Assembly (NCBI RefSeq): GCF_001547525.1
Contig: NZ_CM003768.1
Location: 2,046,001 to 2,110,000 of the forward strand
Reading direction: 5' to 3'
Length of the DNA stretch: 64,000 nt
DNA from: Burkholderia anthina
Lineage (GTDB): Bacteria; Pseudomonadota; Gammaproteobacteria; Burkholderiales; Burkholderiaceae
Made by a program: the position numbers and the translations under genes. This document shows positions 12,691 through 23,919 of the stretch, one piece after another (the first letter of the stretch is position 1; the number at the start of each line of letters is the position of its first letter). The notes beneath the pieces were generated by a model that was not told the DNA's origin, made no database searches, and saw only the letters and a list, made by a program, of their open reading frames with translations.

Positions 12691-15198
12691 TTACCGGTCC
12701 ATCCAGTACCGGCGCCGTTCGTCGCGATAGCGCGCGAATGCGAACCCGCCGCGGGCCGGCGCGACGTCGAACCGCACGGCGCCGTCGCGATCGGTGCGCG
12801 GCAGCGGAATCCCGCGCGCCTCGTAGCGGGCGAGCACGGTCCGGTGCGGATGCCCGAAACGATTGCGATAGCCTACAGGAAATACCGCGACGCGCGGCCC
12901 GACCGAATCGAGGAAAGGTTCGACCGACGACGTGCGGCTGCCGTGATGCGGAACGACCAGGATCTGCGCGGCCAGCGCATCGCGCGCATCGGCCACCAGC
13001 CGGCGCTCGGCGGCCGCCTCGATGTCGCCCGTCAACAGGGCCGACGTGCCGCCCGCGTCGATGCGCAGCACGCACGATTGCCCGTTCGACGAACCCGTGC
13101 CCACCCCGTCCGGCGGCCACAGCATCGTAAAGACGACGCCGTCCCAGGTCCAGCGCTGCCCGGCCGCGCACGGCAGCCGATCGGCCACGCCGGCCGCCTG
13201 CGCCTCGCGCCACAGCCGGTGCCGCGGCGCGATGCCGGCCAGCAGCTGGCGCACGTCGGTCGCCGCATAGACGGCCGAAGCACCGCCTGCATGATCGGCA
13301 TCCGCATGACTGAGCACGAGCGAATCGATCGCCGCGATGCCGCGCGCCCGCAACGCCGGCGCGACGATCCGCGTACCGGCATGCGTCGATTCCGCGCCGG
13401 GCCCCGCATCGAACAGCAAGGTGCGCCGCGCGGTCTCGACCAGCACCGCCGCGCCCTGCCCGACGTCGAGCACGGTCAGCCGGAAGCCGCCCGCCGGCGG
13501 CGCGTCGGGCGCCGGCGCGACGAGCGGCAGCCACGTGACCGGCGCCGCCCAGCGCAACGGCCAGCCGCGCGGCATCAGCGCCCAGGCGACGCCCACGCAT
13601 GCCAGCGCCAGTACCGGCCACTCGGGCATGCGCAGCCAGAGCACGCCGGCCGGCCAGTCGGCCAGGTGCCCGAGCAGCGTCATCATCGGTGCGAGCGCCG
13701 CATGGGCGAGCATGAACGCACCGGCATCGAACGGCGCCGGCAACGCGATGCCGGCCAGCACGACGGGCGTGACGACCGAGCTGACCCACGGAATCGCGAA
13801 CGCATTGCCGAACGGGCCCGACAGGGAAACCTGCGCGAACCATGCGGCGGTGAGCGGCGCGAGACCGATCGTCACCGCGTACTGCACGCGCGTGGCCTCG
13901 GCGATGCGGCGCCGGCAGCGCGTCGCCCACCCGCGCAATCGCCTGCGCAAGCCGGCCGTGCGGCTTTCCGCGCCCGTTTCGTCGTTCTCGTCGATCCCGT
14001 CGTTCTCGTCGAGTTCCCGCACCGCGCGCCAGCCGGCGACGGCCAGCAGGATCACGGCGACCGCGCCGAACGACAGCCAGAACCCGGCCGACAGCACGGC
14101 CCACGGATCGGCGAGCAGCACGCCGCCGAGCGCCGCACACAGCACCGCGGAAGTCGGCACGCTGCGGCCAGCCAGATACGCGATGCCGCCGCCCGCGATC
14201 ATCCACCACGCGCGCTGTGCCGGTACGTTGAAGCCGGCGAGCGCGGCATAGCCCGCCGCGGCCGCCAGCGCGGCGAGCGCGGCCGCGTACGGCGCCGGCA
14301 ACACGAGCGTCGCGGCCCGCGCGCGCCAGCGCACGCGGCGCCAGACCAGCGAGACGAGCCAGCCGGCAATCGCGCCGACCAGCCCGACATGGAGACCCGA
14401 AATCGCGACCAGATGGCTCGTGCCCGTAGTGCGCAGGACGCGCCAGTCGTCGTCGCCGATGCCCGACTGGTCGCCGATCGCCAACGCGGCGACGATGCCG
14501 CGGTGCGCCGCATCGGTGCCGAGCACCTCGCCGATGCGTGCCCGCAGCGCGTCGCGCACGCGGTCGATCGATGCGCGCCATCCCGCCGCGCGCGCATCGA
14601 GCAATACGGCCCGACGCGGCGCGCTGACATAGCCGATCGCGCGAATGCCTGCCGCGAGCCACGCCGCCTCGCTGTCGCGCACGCCGGGATTGGCCTCGGC
14701 ATGCGGACGCTTGAGACGCACGACGAAACGCCAGCGCTGGGCCGCGCGCAAATCGGGAAGCGCATCGCGTGTCGCGGGTGCGCCGTATGCGCGCCACGAC
14801 AAGCGGATCAATGGCGGAAAGCGGGCGAGCCCCGCATCGTTCGATTCGACCGCGAACAGCAGCCGCGCCCCCGTCTCGTCGACGACGGGCAATCCGCGGA
14901 TCACACCCGTGACGACGATGTCGCGCCCTTCCCACTCCGGCGGGAGGCTGTCGCCGAGCCGCCACTCGGCCCGCGCGGCCGCATAGCCGAACCCCGCGAC
15001 GCAGGCCGCGAGCACACACAGCATCCAGCCGCACACCACGACCGCACGCGTGCGCCGTCGCCGCATGCACCACGCGCCCAGCGCCGCGCAGCCCGCGAGC
15101 ACGGCTGCTCCGACCGTCCATGCGATCGCCCCCGGCAACGCCGCCTGCCGCTGCAGCACGACGACGCCGAGCGCGAACGCGATCCACCACACGCGCAT
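12691..15198 (-). CDS. comEC: DNA internalisation-related competence protein ComEC/Rec2
   Basis: Polytopic inner-membrane channel for single-stranded DNA import during transformation, about 835 residues. The order is a DUF4131 N-terminal region with transmembrane segments, the central competence domain (LVAISGLHVGLVGAIAGWLV is its hallmark), then a C-terminal metallo-beta-lactamase-like domain with LSHADADHAGG and VVPHHGSRTSS. ATG at 15196-15198 is preceded by GAGGAGGCGGA. An acidic direct repeat (DENDGI DENDE) interrupts a cytoplasmic loop. No other competence genes are in the window. Confidence 0.93.
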   Translation of the reverse strand: MRVWWIAFALGVVVLQRQAALPGAIAWTVGAAVLAGCAALGAWCMRRRRTRAVVVCGWMLCVLAACVAGFGYAAARAEWRLGDSLPPEWEGRDIVVTGVIRGLPVVDETGARLLFAVESNDAGLARFPPLIRLSWRAYGAPATRDALPDLRAAQRWRFVVRLKRPHAEANPGVRDSEAAWLAAGIRAIGYVSAPRRAVLLDARAAGWRASIDRVRDALRARIGEVLGTDAAHRGIVAALAIGDQSGIGDDDWRVLRTTGTSHLVAISGLHVGLVGAIAGWLVSLVWRRVRWRARAATLVLPAPYAAALAALAAAAGYAALAGFNVPAQRAWWMIAGGGIAYLAGRSVPTSAVLCAALGGVLLADPWAVLSAGFWLSFGAVAVILLAVAGWRAVRELDENDGIDENDETGAESRTAGLRRRLRGWATRCRRRIAEATRVQYAVTIGLAPLTAAWFAQVSLSGPFGNAFAIPWVSSVVTPVVLAGIALPAPFDAGAFMLAHAALAPMMTLLGHLADWPAGVLWLRMPEWPVLALACVGVAWALMPRGWPLRWAAPVTWLPLVAPAPDAPPAGGFRLTVLDVGQGAAVLVETARRTLLFDAGPGAESTHAGTRIVAPALRARGIAAIDSLVLSHADADHAGGASAVYAATDVRQLLAGIAPRHRLWREAQAAGVADRLPCAAGQRWTWDGVVFTMLWPPDGVGTGSSNGQSCVLRIDAGGTSALLTGDIEAAAERRLVADARDALAAQILVVPHHGSRTSSVEPFLDSVGPRVAVFPVGYRNRFGHPHRTVLARYEARGIPLPRTDRDGAVRFDVAPARGGFAFARYRDERRRYWMDR
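13980..14012. repeat. 15-bp direct repeat, 18-bp period, inside comEC
   Basis: CGTCGTTCTCGTCGA occurs at 13980-13994 and 13998-14012. In the comEC frame it encodes the acidic repeat DENDGI-DENDE in a hydrophilic loop, so gain or loss of one unit would keep the frame. Confidence 0.85.
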
Positions 15199-15255
15199 TC
15201 CGCCTCCTCGTCGACCCGGCGCGAGCCCTGCCCGGGCGGCGCCTTCCGGCAACGA

Positions 15256-16044
15256 TTATGCGGACGAAAGTGCGAGTCGCGGCAGCGCGGCGAGCGCGTT
15301 AGCCGAAGTGCATACGGCCAGTTCGCCAGTATCGAGCCCGCGCAATTCGGCGAGCACGCCGCCGATGCGCGCCACCTGGTCGGGCGTGTTGCGGGATTTG
15401 TATGCCCATTCGGGCGCGATGTCGGGCGCGTCGGTCTCGACGACGAGCGCGTCGAGCGGCAACTCGGCGGCGAGCCGGCGGATCTGCCGCGCGCGCGTGA
15501 AGGTCACGTTGCCGCCGAAGCCGAGATGCAGGCCTTGCGCCAGATACGCTTCGGCCTGCTGGAAACTGCCGTTGAACGCATGCGCGATGCCGCGCCGCAC
15601 GCCGAAACGGCGCAGCCCGGCGAGCACGCGGTCCTGCGACTTGCGCACGTGACACAGCACGGGCAAGTCGAATTCCCGCGCGAGCCTGAGCTGGCCCTGG
15701 TAGAAGAACTGTTGGCGCTCTTCATCGAGCCCCGGCACGAAATAGTCGAGCCCGATCTCGCCGATCGCGACGAAACGCGGATCGTCGAGACTCGCCTCGA
15801 TCTCCATGCGCAGCCGGTCGAGATCGGCGTCGCGCGCCTGCGGCGTATACATCGGATGGATGCCAAGCGCGTACGCCGCGCCGGGCGTGCGCTGCGCGAG
15901 TTCGCGCACCGTCGTGAAGTTGTCGCGCCCGATGCTCGGGATCACGACGCGCGACACGCCGGCCGCGCGCGCGGCGTGCGCGACCGCGTCGCGGTCGGCG
16001 TCGAATTCGGCGGCATCGAGATGACAATGCGTGTCGATCCACAT
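15256..16044 (-). CDS. TatD family metal-dependent hydrolase
   Basis: TIM-barrel metallohydrolase of about 262 residues; relatives are 3'-5' deoxyribonucleases acting in DNA repair and RNA quality control. The metal motif IDTHCHLD is at the very start, IGEIGLDYF carries a further ligand, and CHVRKSQDR and VETDAPDIAPEW complete the site. ATG at 16042-16044 is selected because IDTHCHL follows at once; the frame is open 17 codons further without support. It lies between lolD and comEC, a common betaproteobacterial order. Confidence 0.9.
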   Translation of the reverse strand: MWIDTHCHLDAAEFDADRDAVAHAARAAGVSRVVIPSIGRDNFTTVRELAQRTPGAAYALGIHPMYTPQARDADLDRLRMEIEASLDDPRFVAIGEIGLDYFVPGLDEERQQFFYQGQLRLAREFDLPVLCHVRKSQDRVLAGLRRFGVRRGIAHAFNGSFQQAEAYLAQGLHLGFGGNVTFTRARQIRRLAAELPLDALVVETDAPDIAPEWAYKSRNTPDQVARIGGVLAELRGLDTGELAVCTSANALAALPRLALSSA

Positions 16045-16108
16045 GGCAGCGGTCCTGCGCCGTTGCGCCGTGCCGCGGCGAGCCGGCACGGCCAACGGCG
16101 TGGCTTTT

Positions 16109-16862
<754 letters not shown>

Positions 16863-16870
<8 letters not shown>

Positions 16871-18116
16871 AGCGGAGCGCCTCCGCCGGCTTCACCTTCG
16901 CGCCGCGCCAGCTTGGATAAAGCGTCGCGACGGCCGACAGCGCGAACGCGATCAGCCCGATCCGGATCACGTCGCTCGCGACGAGTTCGGACGGCAGCTC
17001 GCTGATGAAGTACACCGACGGCGGCAGGAACTGCACGCCGAACAGGTGCTCGATCATCGGGATCAGCCACGGGATGCTCCATGCGATCAGGCAGCCGAGC
17101 GCGACGCCGGACGCGGTGCCGACGAAACCGATCGTCACACCCTGCACGACGAAGATCTTCATGATCGACCCCGGCTGCGCGCCGAGCGTGCGCAGGATCG
17201 CGATGTCGGCCTGCTTGTTGGTCACCGTCATCACGAGCGACGACACGAGGTTGAACGCGGCCACCGCGATGATCAGCGTGAGGATGATGAACATCATCCG
17301 CTTCTCGATCTGCACGGCCGAGAACCAGGTCTTGTTCTGCTGGGTCCAGTCGCGGATGTACAGGCTGCCCGACAGCGTATGCGACAGCTCGAGCGCGACC
17401 TGCGGCGCCTTCTGCATGTCGGTGAGCCGCAGCCGCACGCCGGTCGGCGCGCTCATCCTGAACAGCGCCTCGGCGTCGCGGATGTTGATCATCGCGAGCG
17501 TGCTGTCGTATTCGTAGTGGCCGGACTCGAACACGCCGACGACCGTGAACTGCTTGAGCCGCGGCATCATGCCGGCCGGCGTGATCGAGCCTTCGGGCGC
17601 GACCAGCGTGATCTTGTCGCCGACCGTCACGCCGAGGTTGCCGGCGAGCGCGTCGCCGAGCACGATGCCGAACTGGCCGGGCACGAGCGCGGCCAGCTGG
17701 CCCGCCTTCATGTCCTTGCCGATGTCCGACACCTGCGGTTCGAGCGACGGCTCGACGCCGCGCAGCATCACGCCGCTCACCGCGTCCTGGCGCGTGAGCA
17801 ACGCCTGCGCGTCGACGTACGGCGCCGCGCCGATCACCGACGGATTGCGGCGCGCTTCCTGCGCGGTCAGTTGCCAGTCGGGCATCGAGCCCGTCGGCGA
17901 GAACACCTCGACGTGCGCGAGCACCGACAGCATGCGGTCGCGCACCTCCTTCTGGAAGCCGTTCATCACCGACAGCACGACGATCAGCGCCGCGACGCCG
18001 AGCGCGATCCCGAGCATCGATACGAGCGCGATGAAGGAAATGAAGCCGTTGCCGGTCGTGCGTTTGCCGGCGCGCGTGTAGCGCCAGCCGATCTGCCATT
18101 CGTACGGAAGTTTCAA
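16863..18116 (-). CDS. Lipoprotein-releasing ABC transporter permease (LolC/LolE family)
   Basis: Inner-membrane permease of 417 residues with the MacB/LolC layout. One N-terminal transmembrane helix after [15 protein letters not shown] is followed by a large periplasmic domain to about residue 260. Three C-terminal helices follow, with the FtsX-type motif [21 protein letters not shown]. The start is TTG at 18114-18116 behind AAAGGA. Only one permease gene is present, so the exporter may be a LolD plus single-permease (LolF-like) homodimer rather than LolCDE, unless a second permease is elsewhere. Confidence 0.9.
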
Positions 18117-18270
18117 GCGAATCCTTTCTGCTGGTTACGGCGGACAGGTGCGCGGCGGCCGGACCGCCGCCGGGTCGTGGCCGGTAGCGGCCGGCCCCCG
18201 GCACGGTCGAAAAACGGCCGCCGGACGCGAACGGGCCGTCAGCCGGCCCGATCACGCGCGCAGTTTGCCA

Positions 18271-18276
18271 TACAAT
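18271..18276 (+). promoter_or_regulatory. Candidate -10 box (TACAAT) very close to the RpfE-like start
   Basis: TACAAT at 18271-18276 ends ten bases before the ATG at 18287. A transcript starting about seven bases downstream would have almost no leader. The first in-frame ATG (18275) overlaps this box and is therefore disfavoured as the start. Confidence 0.45.
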
Positions 18277-18286
18277 GCGCACCATC

Positions 18287-19351
18287 ATGCACGACCGACG
18301 CCTCCATTTTCTCGTTCCGTTCGCGCTGCCGTCGGCGGCCGATGCGGCCTCGTCCCTGCACACGCTGGACAGCCCCGCGCTTCAAAAGTTGCTCGCCCGC
18401 GCAAGCGTCGTCGAGCGCGTGGCCGGCGAGGACTTCCAGCGCACGCTGCCGCACGAGCGCTGGCTGGCAAGCCGATTCGGCGCCACGCAGGGCAACGCCG
18501 CGGACGAGGCGCCGCTCGCGCCCTACATGCTGCTGGCCGACGGCGGCGACCCCGGCACGCACGCGTGGGCATGCGTCGAGCCCGTGCACGTCGAAATCGC
18601 GCACGATCACCTGGTGCTCGTCGATCCGGCCGCCCTCGCGCTCGACGACGGCGACGCGGCCGCGCTGCTCGCGGTCGCGCGGCCGCTGATCGAGGAGCTC
18701 GGCGTGCGGCTCGAAGCGCCGAACCCGGCGCGCTGGTACCTGTCGAGCGACCAGCTCGCGCGCCTCGCCGGCGCGGCGCCGCTGCGCGCCAGCGGCCGCA
18801 ACATCGAGATCTGGCTGCCGCACGAGGCCCATACGGGCGAGCGCTCGCGGATGTGGATGAAACTGCAGAACGAAGTGCAGATGGCGTGGTTCCAGCATCC
18901 GGTCAACGAAGCCCGCGAGGCGCGCGGCCTGCCGGCCGTCAATTCGATCTGGTTCCATGCGCAGGGCACGCTGAAGCCGGTCGGCAAGCCGTTCGCGCGC
19001 GTGCTGTCCGCATCGCCCGCCGCGCTCGGCCTCGCGCGCGCCGCGCAAACCGAAGCCAGCCGCCCGCCCGCGACGTTCGGCGCGCTGCCCGCCGCCGACG
19101 GCGCGACGCTCGTCGATCTGCCGGCGCTGACCACCCCGTTCATCGAGCAGGACTGGGCGCGCTGGCACGACGGCCTCGCCGCGCTCGAGCGCGACTGGTT
19201 CGCGCCGGCGCTCGCCGCGCTGCACAACGGCGAGCTGGCGAGCGTCGATTTCACGCTGTGCGGCGACACGAGCTCCGTGACGCTGCACGCGACGCGCGGC
19301 GACCTGCGCAAGTTCTGGCGCCGCCGCGCGCTCGCCTCCCTGTTCGAATGA
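18287..19351 (+). CDS. RpfE-like conserved protein (COG4255 type)
   Basis: 354-residue soluble protein of unknown biochemical function. It resembles the RpfE group, found next to recJ in Xanthomonas and in many betaproteobacteria, and sometimes carries phosphoglycerate-mutase-like annotations. Recognisable conserved stretches are SRMWMKLQNEVQMAWFQHPVN and LPAVNSIWFHAQG. There is no signal peptide and no transmembrane segment. It is followed after 13 bases by recJ, matching the known rpfE-recJ adjacency and pointing to co-transcription. The family call rests on context and memory of the motif, not on a search. Confidence 0.7.
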   Translation: MHDRRLHFLVPFALPSAADAASSLHTLDSPALQKLLARASVVERVAGEDFQRTLPHERWLASRFGATQGNAADEAPLAPYMLLADGGDPGTHAWACVEPVHVEIAHDHLVLVDPAALALDDGDAAALLAVARPLIEELGVRLEAPNPARWYLSSDQLARLAGAAPLRASGRNIEIWLPHEAHTGERSRMWMKLQNEVQMAWFQHPVNEAREARGLPAVNSIWFHAQGTLKPVGKPFARVLSASPAALGLARAAQTEASRPPATFGALPAADGATLVDLPALTTPFIEQDWARWHDGLAALERDWFAPALAALHNGELASVDFTLCGDTSSVTLHATRGDLRKFWRRRALASLFE

Positions 19352-19364
19352 CCAGCCACCCCGT

Positions 19365-21062
19365 ATGACCCGGATCGTTACCCGCCCCGTCGTGCCCGCC
19401 GACGCCGAAGTGCTCGCGCGCCACGGCCTGCACCCCGTCCTCGCGCGCCTGTACGCGTCGCGCGGCGTGCAGTCGCCCGTCGACATCGAGACCGCGCTCG
19501 CGCGCCTGGTTCCGCCCACCGAGCTGAAAGGCTGCGCCGAGGCGGCGACGCTGCTCGCCGACGCGATTGCCGACAAGCGGCGCCTGCTCGTCGTCGCCGA
19601 CTACGACTGCGACGGCGCGACTGCCTGCGCGGTCGCGGTGCGCGGCCTGCGGATGTTCGGCGCGCAGATCGACTACCTGGTGCCGAACCGCTTCGAATAC
19701 GGCTACGGCCTCACGCCGGAGATCGTCGAACTCGCGGCCGCGCGCAAGCCCGACCTGCTGATCACCGTCGACAACGGGATCGCGAGCGTCGCCGGCGTCG
19801 AAGCCGCGAACGCGCGCGGCATCGACGTGCTCGTGACCGACCACCACCTGCCCGGCGACGCGCTGCCCGCCGCGCGCGCGATCGTCAACCCGAACCAGCC
19901 CGGCTGCGCGTTCCCGAGCAAGCACCTCGCCGGCGTCGGCGTGATGTTCTACGTGCTGCTCGCGCTGCGCGCCGAGCTGCGCCGCCGCGGCGCGTTCGCG
20001 AGCAAGGAAGCCGAGCCGCGTCTCGACGGCCTGCTCGACCTCGTCGCGCTCGGCACCGTCGCCGACGTCGTGCGGCTCGACGGCAACAACCGCGTGCTCG
20101 TGGCGCAGGGCCTGCAGCGCATCCGCAACGGCCGCATGCAGCCGGGCGTCGCCGCGCTGTTCCGCGCCGCCGCGCGCGAAGCGCGCACCGCGTCGGGCTT
20201 CGATCTCGGCTTCGGCCTCGGTCCGCGCCTGAACGCGGCCGGCCGGCTGTCCGACATGTCGCTCGGCATCGAGTGCCTGATCACCGACGACATCGGCCGC
20301 GCGTGGGATCTCGCGCAGCAGCTCGACGTGATGAACCGCGAACGTCGCGAGATCGAGGCCGGCATGCAGCAGCAGGCGCTCGCCGATCTCGCCGACGTCG
20401 ATCCGGCCGACGCGTGCACGATCACGCTGTTCAATCCCGCGTGGCACCAGGGCGTGATCGGCATCGTCGCCGGCCGGCTCAAGGAGAAATTCCACCGTCC
20501 GTCGTTCACGTTCGCGCACGCCGACGACGAAGGCCGGCGCGTCAAGGGTTCCGGCCGGTCGATCGCCGGCTTCCACCTGCGCGACGCGCTCGACCTCGTG
20601 TCGAAGCGCGAGCCGGACCTGATCGTCGCGTTCGGCGGCCATGCGATGGCGGCCGGCCTCACGCTCGACACCGAAAACGTGCCGCGCTTCGCGGCCGCGT
20701 TCGAGGCCGTCGCGCGCGAATGGCTGTCCGACGACGCGCTGGCCCGCGTGATCGAGACCGACGGCGAGCTCGAGGATGCGTACTTCACGCCGCAGTTCGT
20801 CGGCCTGCTGGACGAAGCCGTGTGGGGGCAAGGGTTTCCGGCCCCGCTTTTCTCGGGCGAATTCGACGTCGTGTCGCAGTCGCTCGTGAAGGAAAAGCAC
20901 CTGAAGCTGCAGCTCGCGCGTGGCCGCCAGCGCTTCAACGCGATCTGGTTCAACCACACCGACCCGCTGCCGGCGCGCGCGCTGGTCGCGTACCGGCTCG
21001 TCGCCGATACGTGGAACGGCGTCACGCGCGTGCAGTTGATCGTCGAACACGCGGCCGGCTGA
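19365..21062 (+). CDS. recJ: Single-stranded-DNA-specific exonuclease RecJ
   Basis: 5'-3' ssDNA exonuclease of the DHH family used in RecF-pathway recombination and mismatch or base-excision repair; 565 residues. DHH motifs visible are [21 protein letters not shown] and VTDHHLPG, then the DHHA1 part with [17 protein letters not shown] and [12 protein letters not shown], and a C-terminal OB-like region. ATG at 19365-19367. It lies just after the RpfE-like gene and 151 bases before prfB. Confidence 0.96.
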   Translation: MTRIVTRPVVPADAEVLARHGLHPVLARLYASRGVQSPVDIETALARLVPPTELKGCAEAATLLADAIADKRRLLVVADYDCDGATACAVAVRGLRMFGAQIDYLVPNRFEYGYGLTPEIVELAAARKPDLLITVDNGIASVAGVEAANARGIDVLVTDHHLPGDALPAARAIVNPNQPGCAFPSKHLAGVGVMFYVLLALRAELRRRGAFASKEAEPRLDGLLDLVALGTVADVVRLDGNNRVLVAQGLQRIRNGRMQPGVAALFRAAAREARTASGFDLGFGLGPRLNAAGRLSDMSLGIECLITDDIGRAWDLAQQLDVMNRERREIEAGMQQQALADLADVDPADACTITLFNPAWHQGVIGIVAGRLKEKFHRPSFTFAHADDEGRRVKGSGRSIAGFHLRDALDLVSKREPDLIVAFGGHAMAAGLTLDTENVPRFAAAFEAVAREWLSDDALARVIETDGELEDAYFTPQFVGLLDEAVWGQGFPAPLFSGEFDVVSQSLVKEKHLKLQLARGRQRFNAIWFNHTDPLPARALVAYRLVADTWNGVTRVQLIVEHAAG

Positions 21063-21172
21063 GCCGGCGACCGTCCCGCGACGCGCCGCCGCACGCTCGC
21101 GCGCCGCGTTGGGCGGGTCCTCCACGCATGCGCGAGCACCGTTTGCGTCACCGGGCAAGTTTGCCGATCGGC

Positions 21173-21178
21173 TATAAT
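21173..21178 (+). promoter_or_regulatory. Candidate -10 box (TATAAT) for prfB
   Basis: A consensus TATAAT lies 35 bases before the prfB ATG in the 151-base gap after recJ. No good -35 is seen at 16-18 bases, so it may act as a weak or extended promoter. Confidence 0.4.
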
Positions 21179-21213
21179 TCCGCTTTTTTACGAAGCCGGA
21201 ACAGCGAACGATC

Positions 21214-22318
21214 ATGGAAGCGGAACGTCTCAACGCGATCGAAAGCTCCCTGCTCGACCTGCGCAATCGCGCGGGCGAGCTTCGGGGGTATCTTTGACTA
21301 CGACGCCAAAGCTGCGCGTCTGACCGAAGTCAACAAGGCACTCGAAGACCCGAACGTCTGGAACGATTCGAAGAACGCCCAGGCGCTCGGCCGCGAGAAG
21401 AAACTGCTCGAAGGCGTCGTCATGACGCTCACCGCGCTCGATAGCGACCTGCGCGACGCGCTCGACCTGTTCGAGCTGGCACGCGAGGAAGGCGACGAGG
21501 ACACGCTTCTCGCGTCGGAAGAAGACGCCGCGAAGCTCGAGGCGCGCGTCGGCGACATCGAGTTCCGCCGGATGTTCTCGAACCCGGCCGATCCGAACAA
21601 CTGCTTCATCGACATCCAGGCCGGCGCCGGCGGCACCGAGGCGTGCGACTGGGCGTCGATGCTGCTGCGCCAGTACCTGCGCTACTGCGAACGCAAGGGC
21701 TTCAAGGCCGAAGTGCTCGAAGAGTCCGACGGCGACGTCGCCGGCATCAAGAACGCGACGGTCAAGGTCACGGGCGAATACGCGTACGGCTTCCTGCGCA
21801 CCGAAACGGGCATCCACCGCCTCGTGCGCAAGTCGCCGTTCGACTCGTCGGGCGGCCGCCATACGTCGTTCTCGTCGGTGTTCGTCTATCCGGAAATCGA
21901 CGACTCGATCGAAGTCGAGATCAACCCGGCCGACCTGCGCATCGACACGTACCGTGCATCGGGCGCGGGCGGCCAGCACATCAACAAGACCGACTCCGCG
22001 GTGCGGATCACGCACATGCCGACCGGCATCGTCGTGCAGTGCCAGAACGACCGCTCGCAGCACCGCAACCGCGCGGAAGCGATGGCGATGCTGAAGTCGC
22101 GCCTGTACGAAGTCGAAATGCGCAAGCGTCAGGCCGAGCAGGACAAGCTCGAATCGAGCAAGACCGATGTGGGCTGGGGCCACCAGATCCGCTCGTACGT
22201 GCTCGACCAGAGCCGCGTGAAGGATCTGCGTACGAACGTCGAAATGAGCAACACGCGTGCGGTGCTCGACGGCGACCTCGACGACTTCATCAGCGCGAGC
22301 CTCAAACAGGGCGTGTAA
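21214..22318 (+). CDS. prfB: Peptide chain release factor 2 (programmed +1 frameshift)
   Basis: Release factor recognising UGA and UAA, 367 residues after frameshifting. The ATG at 21214 opens a 27-codon reading frame that meets TGA at 21295-21297. The sense frame resumes at 21296 after CTT TGA C, preceded by the ribosome-stalling GGGGGTAT element. The coding sequence is therefore 21214-21294 joined to 21296-22318. The anticodon-mimic SPF tripeptide ([13 protein letters not shown]) and the catalytic GGQ ([16 protein letters not shown]) are present. In-frame TGA makes synthesis depend inversely on RF2 level. lysS follows after 74 bases, as in many bacteria. Confidence 0.97.
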
Positions 22319-22392
22319 GCGCCGCGGCGCGGCCTGCCCCGCGCCGCCCTTTCCGTTTGCGTTGCCGCACCCCACTCCGAATTCCGACCATC

Positions 22393-23919
22393 ATGACCGA
22401 ACCGACCCAAACGCAGCCCGCCGTCACGGCGGACGAAAACCAGATCATCGCCGAGCGCCGCGAGAAGCTGCGCGCGTTGCGCGAGCAAGGCGTCGCCTAT
22501 CCGAACGACTTCCGGCCCGAGCACCACGCAGCCGACCTGCAGGCGAAATTCGCCGATTCGGACAAGGCCGCGCTCGAAGCGAACCCGGTCGAGGTGTCGG
22601 TGGCCGGCCGCATGATGCTCAAGCGCGTGATGGGCAAGGCGAGCTTCGCGACGGTGCAGGACGGCTCGGGCCAGATCCAGTTCTTCGTGACGCCGAACGA
22701 CGTCGGCGCCGACACCTACGACGCGTTCAAGAAGTGGGACCTTGGCGACATCGTCGCCGCGCGCGGCGTGCTGTTCCGCACCAACAAGGGCGAGCTGTCG
22801 GTCCAGTGCAAGGAGCTGCGCCTGCTGTCGAAGGCGCTGCGTCCGCTGCCGGACAAGTTCCACGGCCTGTCCGACCAGGAAATGCGCTACCGCCAGCGCT
22901 ACGTCGACCTGATCGTCACGCCGGAAACGCGCGACACGTTCCGCGCCCGCACGAAGACGATCGCGTCGATCCGCAAGTTCATGGACAACGCCGACTTCAT
23001 GGAAGTCGAGACGCCGATGCTGCACCCGATCCCGGGCGGCGCGGCCGCGAAGCCGTTCGTCACGCATCACAATGCGCTCGACATGCAGATGTTCCTGCGC
23101 ATCGCGCCGGAGCTGTACCTGAAGCGCCTGATCGTCGGCGGCTTCGAACGCGTGTTCGAGATCAACCGCAATTTCCGGAATGAAGGCGTGTCGCCGCGGC
23201 ACAACCCGGAATTCACGATGATGGAGTTCTACGCCGCGTACACCGACTACCGCTGGCTGATGGACTTCACCGAGCAACTGATCCGCCAGGCGGCGATCGA
23301 CGCGCTCGGCACCGCGACGATCCAGTATCAGGGCCGCGAACTCGACCTCGCGAAGCCGTTCCATCGCCTGACGATCACGCAGGCGATCCAGAAGTACGCA
23401 CCGGACTACACCGACGGCCAGTTGTCGGACGACGCGTTCCTGCGCACCGAGCTGAAGCGCTTCGGCGTCGACGTGTCGCAGCCGGCGTTCCTGAACGCGG
23501 GCATCGGCGCGCTGCAGCTCGCGCTCTTCGAGGAAACGGCCGAAGCGCAGCTGTGGGAACCGACGTTCATCATCGACTACCCGGTCGAGGTGTCGCCGCT
23601 CGCACGCGCATCGGATACGGTGCCGGGCATCACCGAGCGCTTCGAGCTGTTCATGACCGGCCGCGAGATCGCGAACGGCTTCTCGGAGCTGAACGATCCG
23701 GAAGACCAGGCCGCGCGCTTCAAGAAGCAGGTCGAGCAGAAGGATGCAGGCGACGAGGAAGCGATGTTCTTCGACGCCGACTACATCCGCGCGCTCGAAT
23801 ACGGGATGCCGCCGACCGGCGGCTGCGGGATCGGCATCGACCGTCTCGTGATGCTGCTGACCGACAGCCCGACGATCCGCGACGTGCTGCTGTTCCCGCA
23901 TCTGCGCCGCGAGGACTGA
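22393..23919 (+). CDS. lysS: Lysine--tRNA ligase, class II
   Basis: Charges tRNA-Lys; 508 residues. It has an N-terminal OB-fold anticodon-binding domain ([20 protein letters not shown]) and then the class II catalytic core with motif 2 ([12 protein letters not shown]) and motif 3 ([14 protein letters not shown]). ATG at 22393-22395 is chosen since the open frame upstream is an overlap of prfB in another frame. It follows prfB on the same strand with no terminator between, so a shared transcript is likely. Confidence 0.97.

Noticed and set aside
12542..15190. Minus-strand 882-codon frame overlapping comEC in another phase
   Set aside because: Arg/Gly/Ala-rich low-complexity translation with no motif, while the comEC frame carries all family signatures. 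Only its last codons, across the repeat, are of note.
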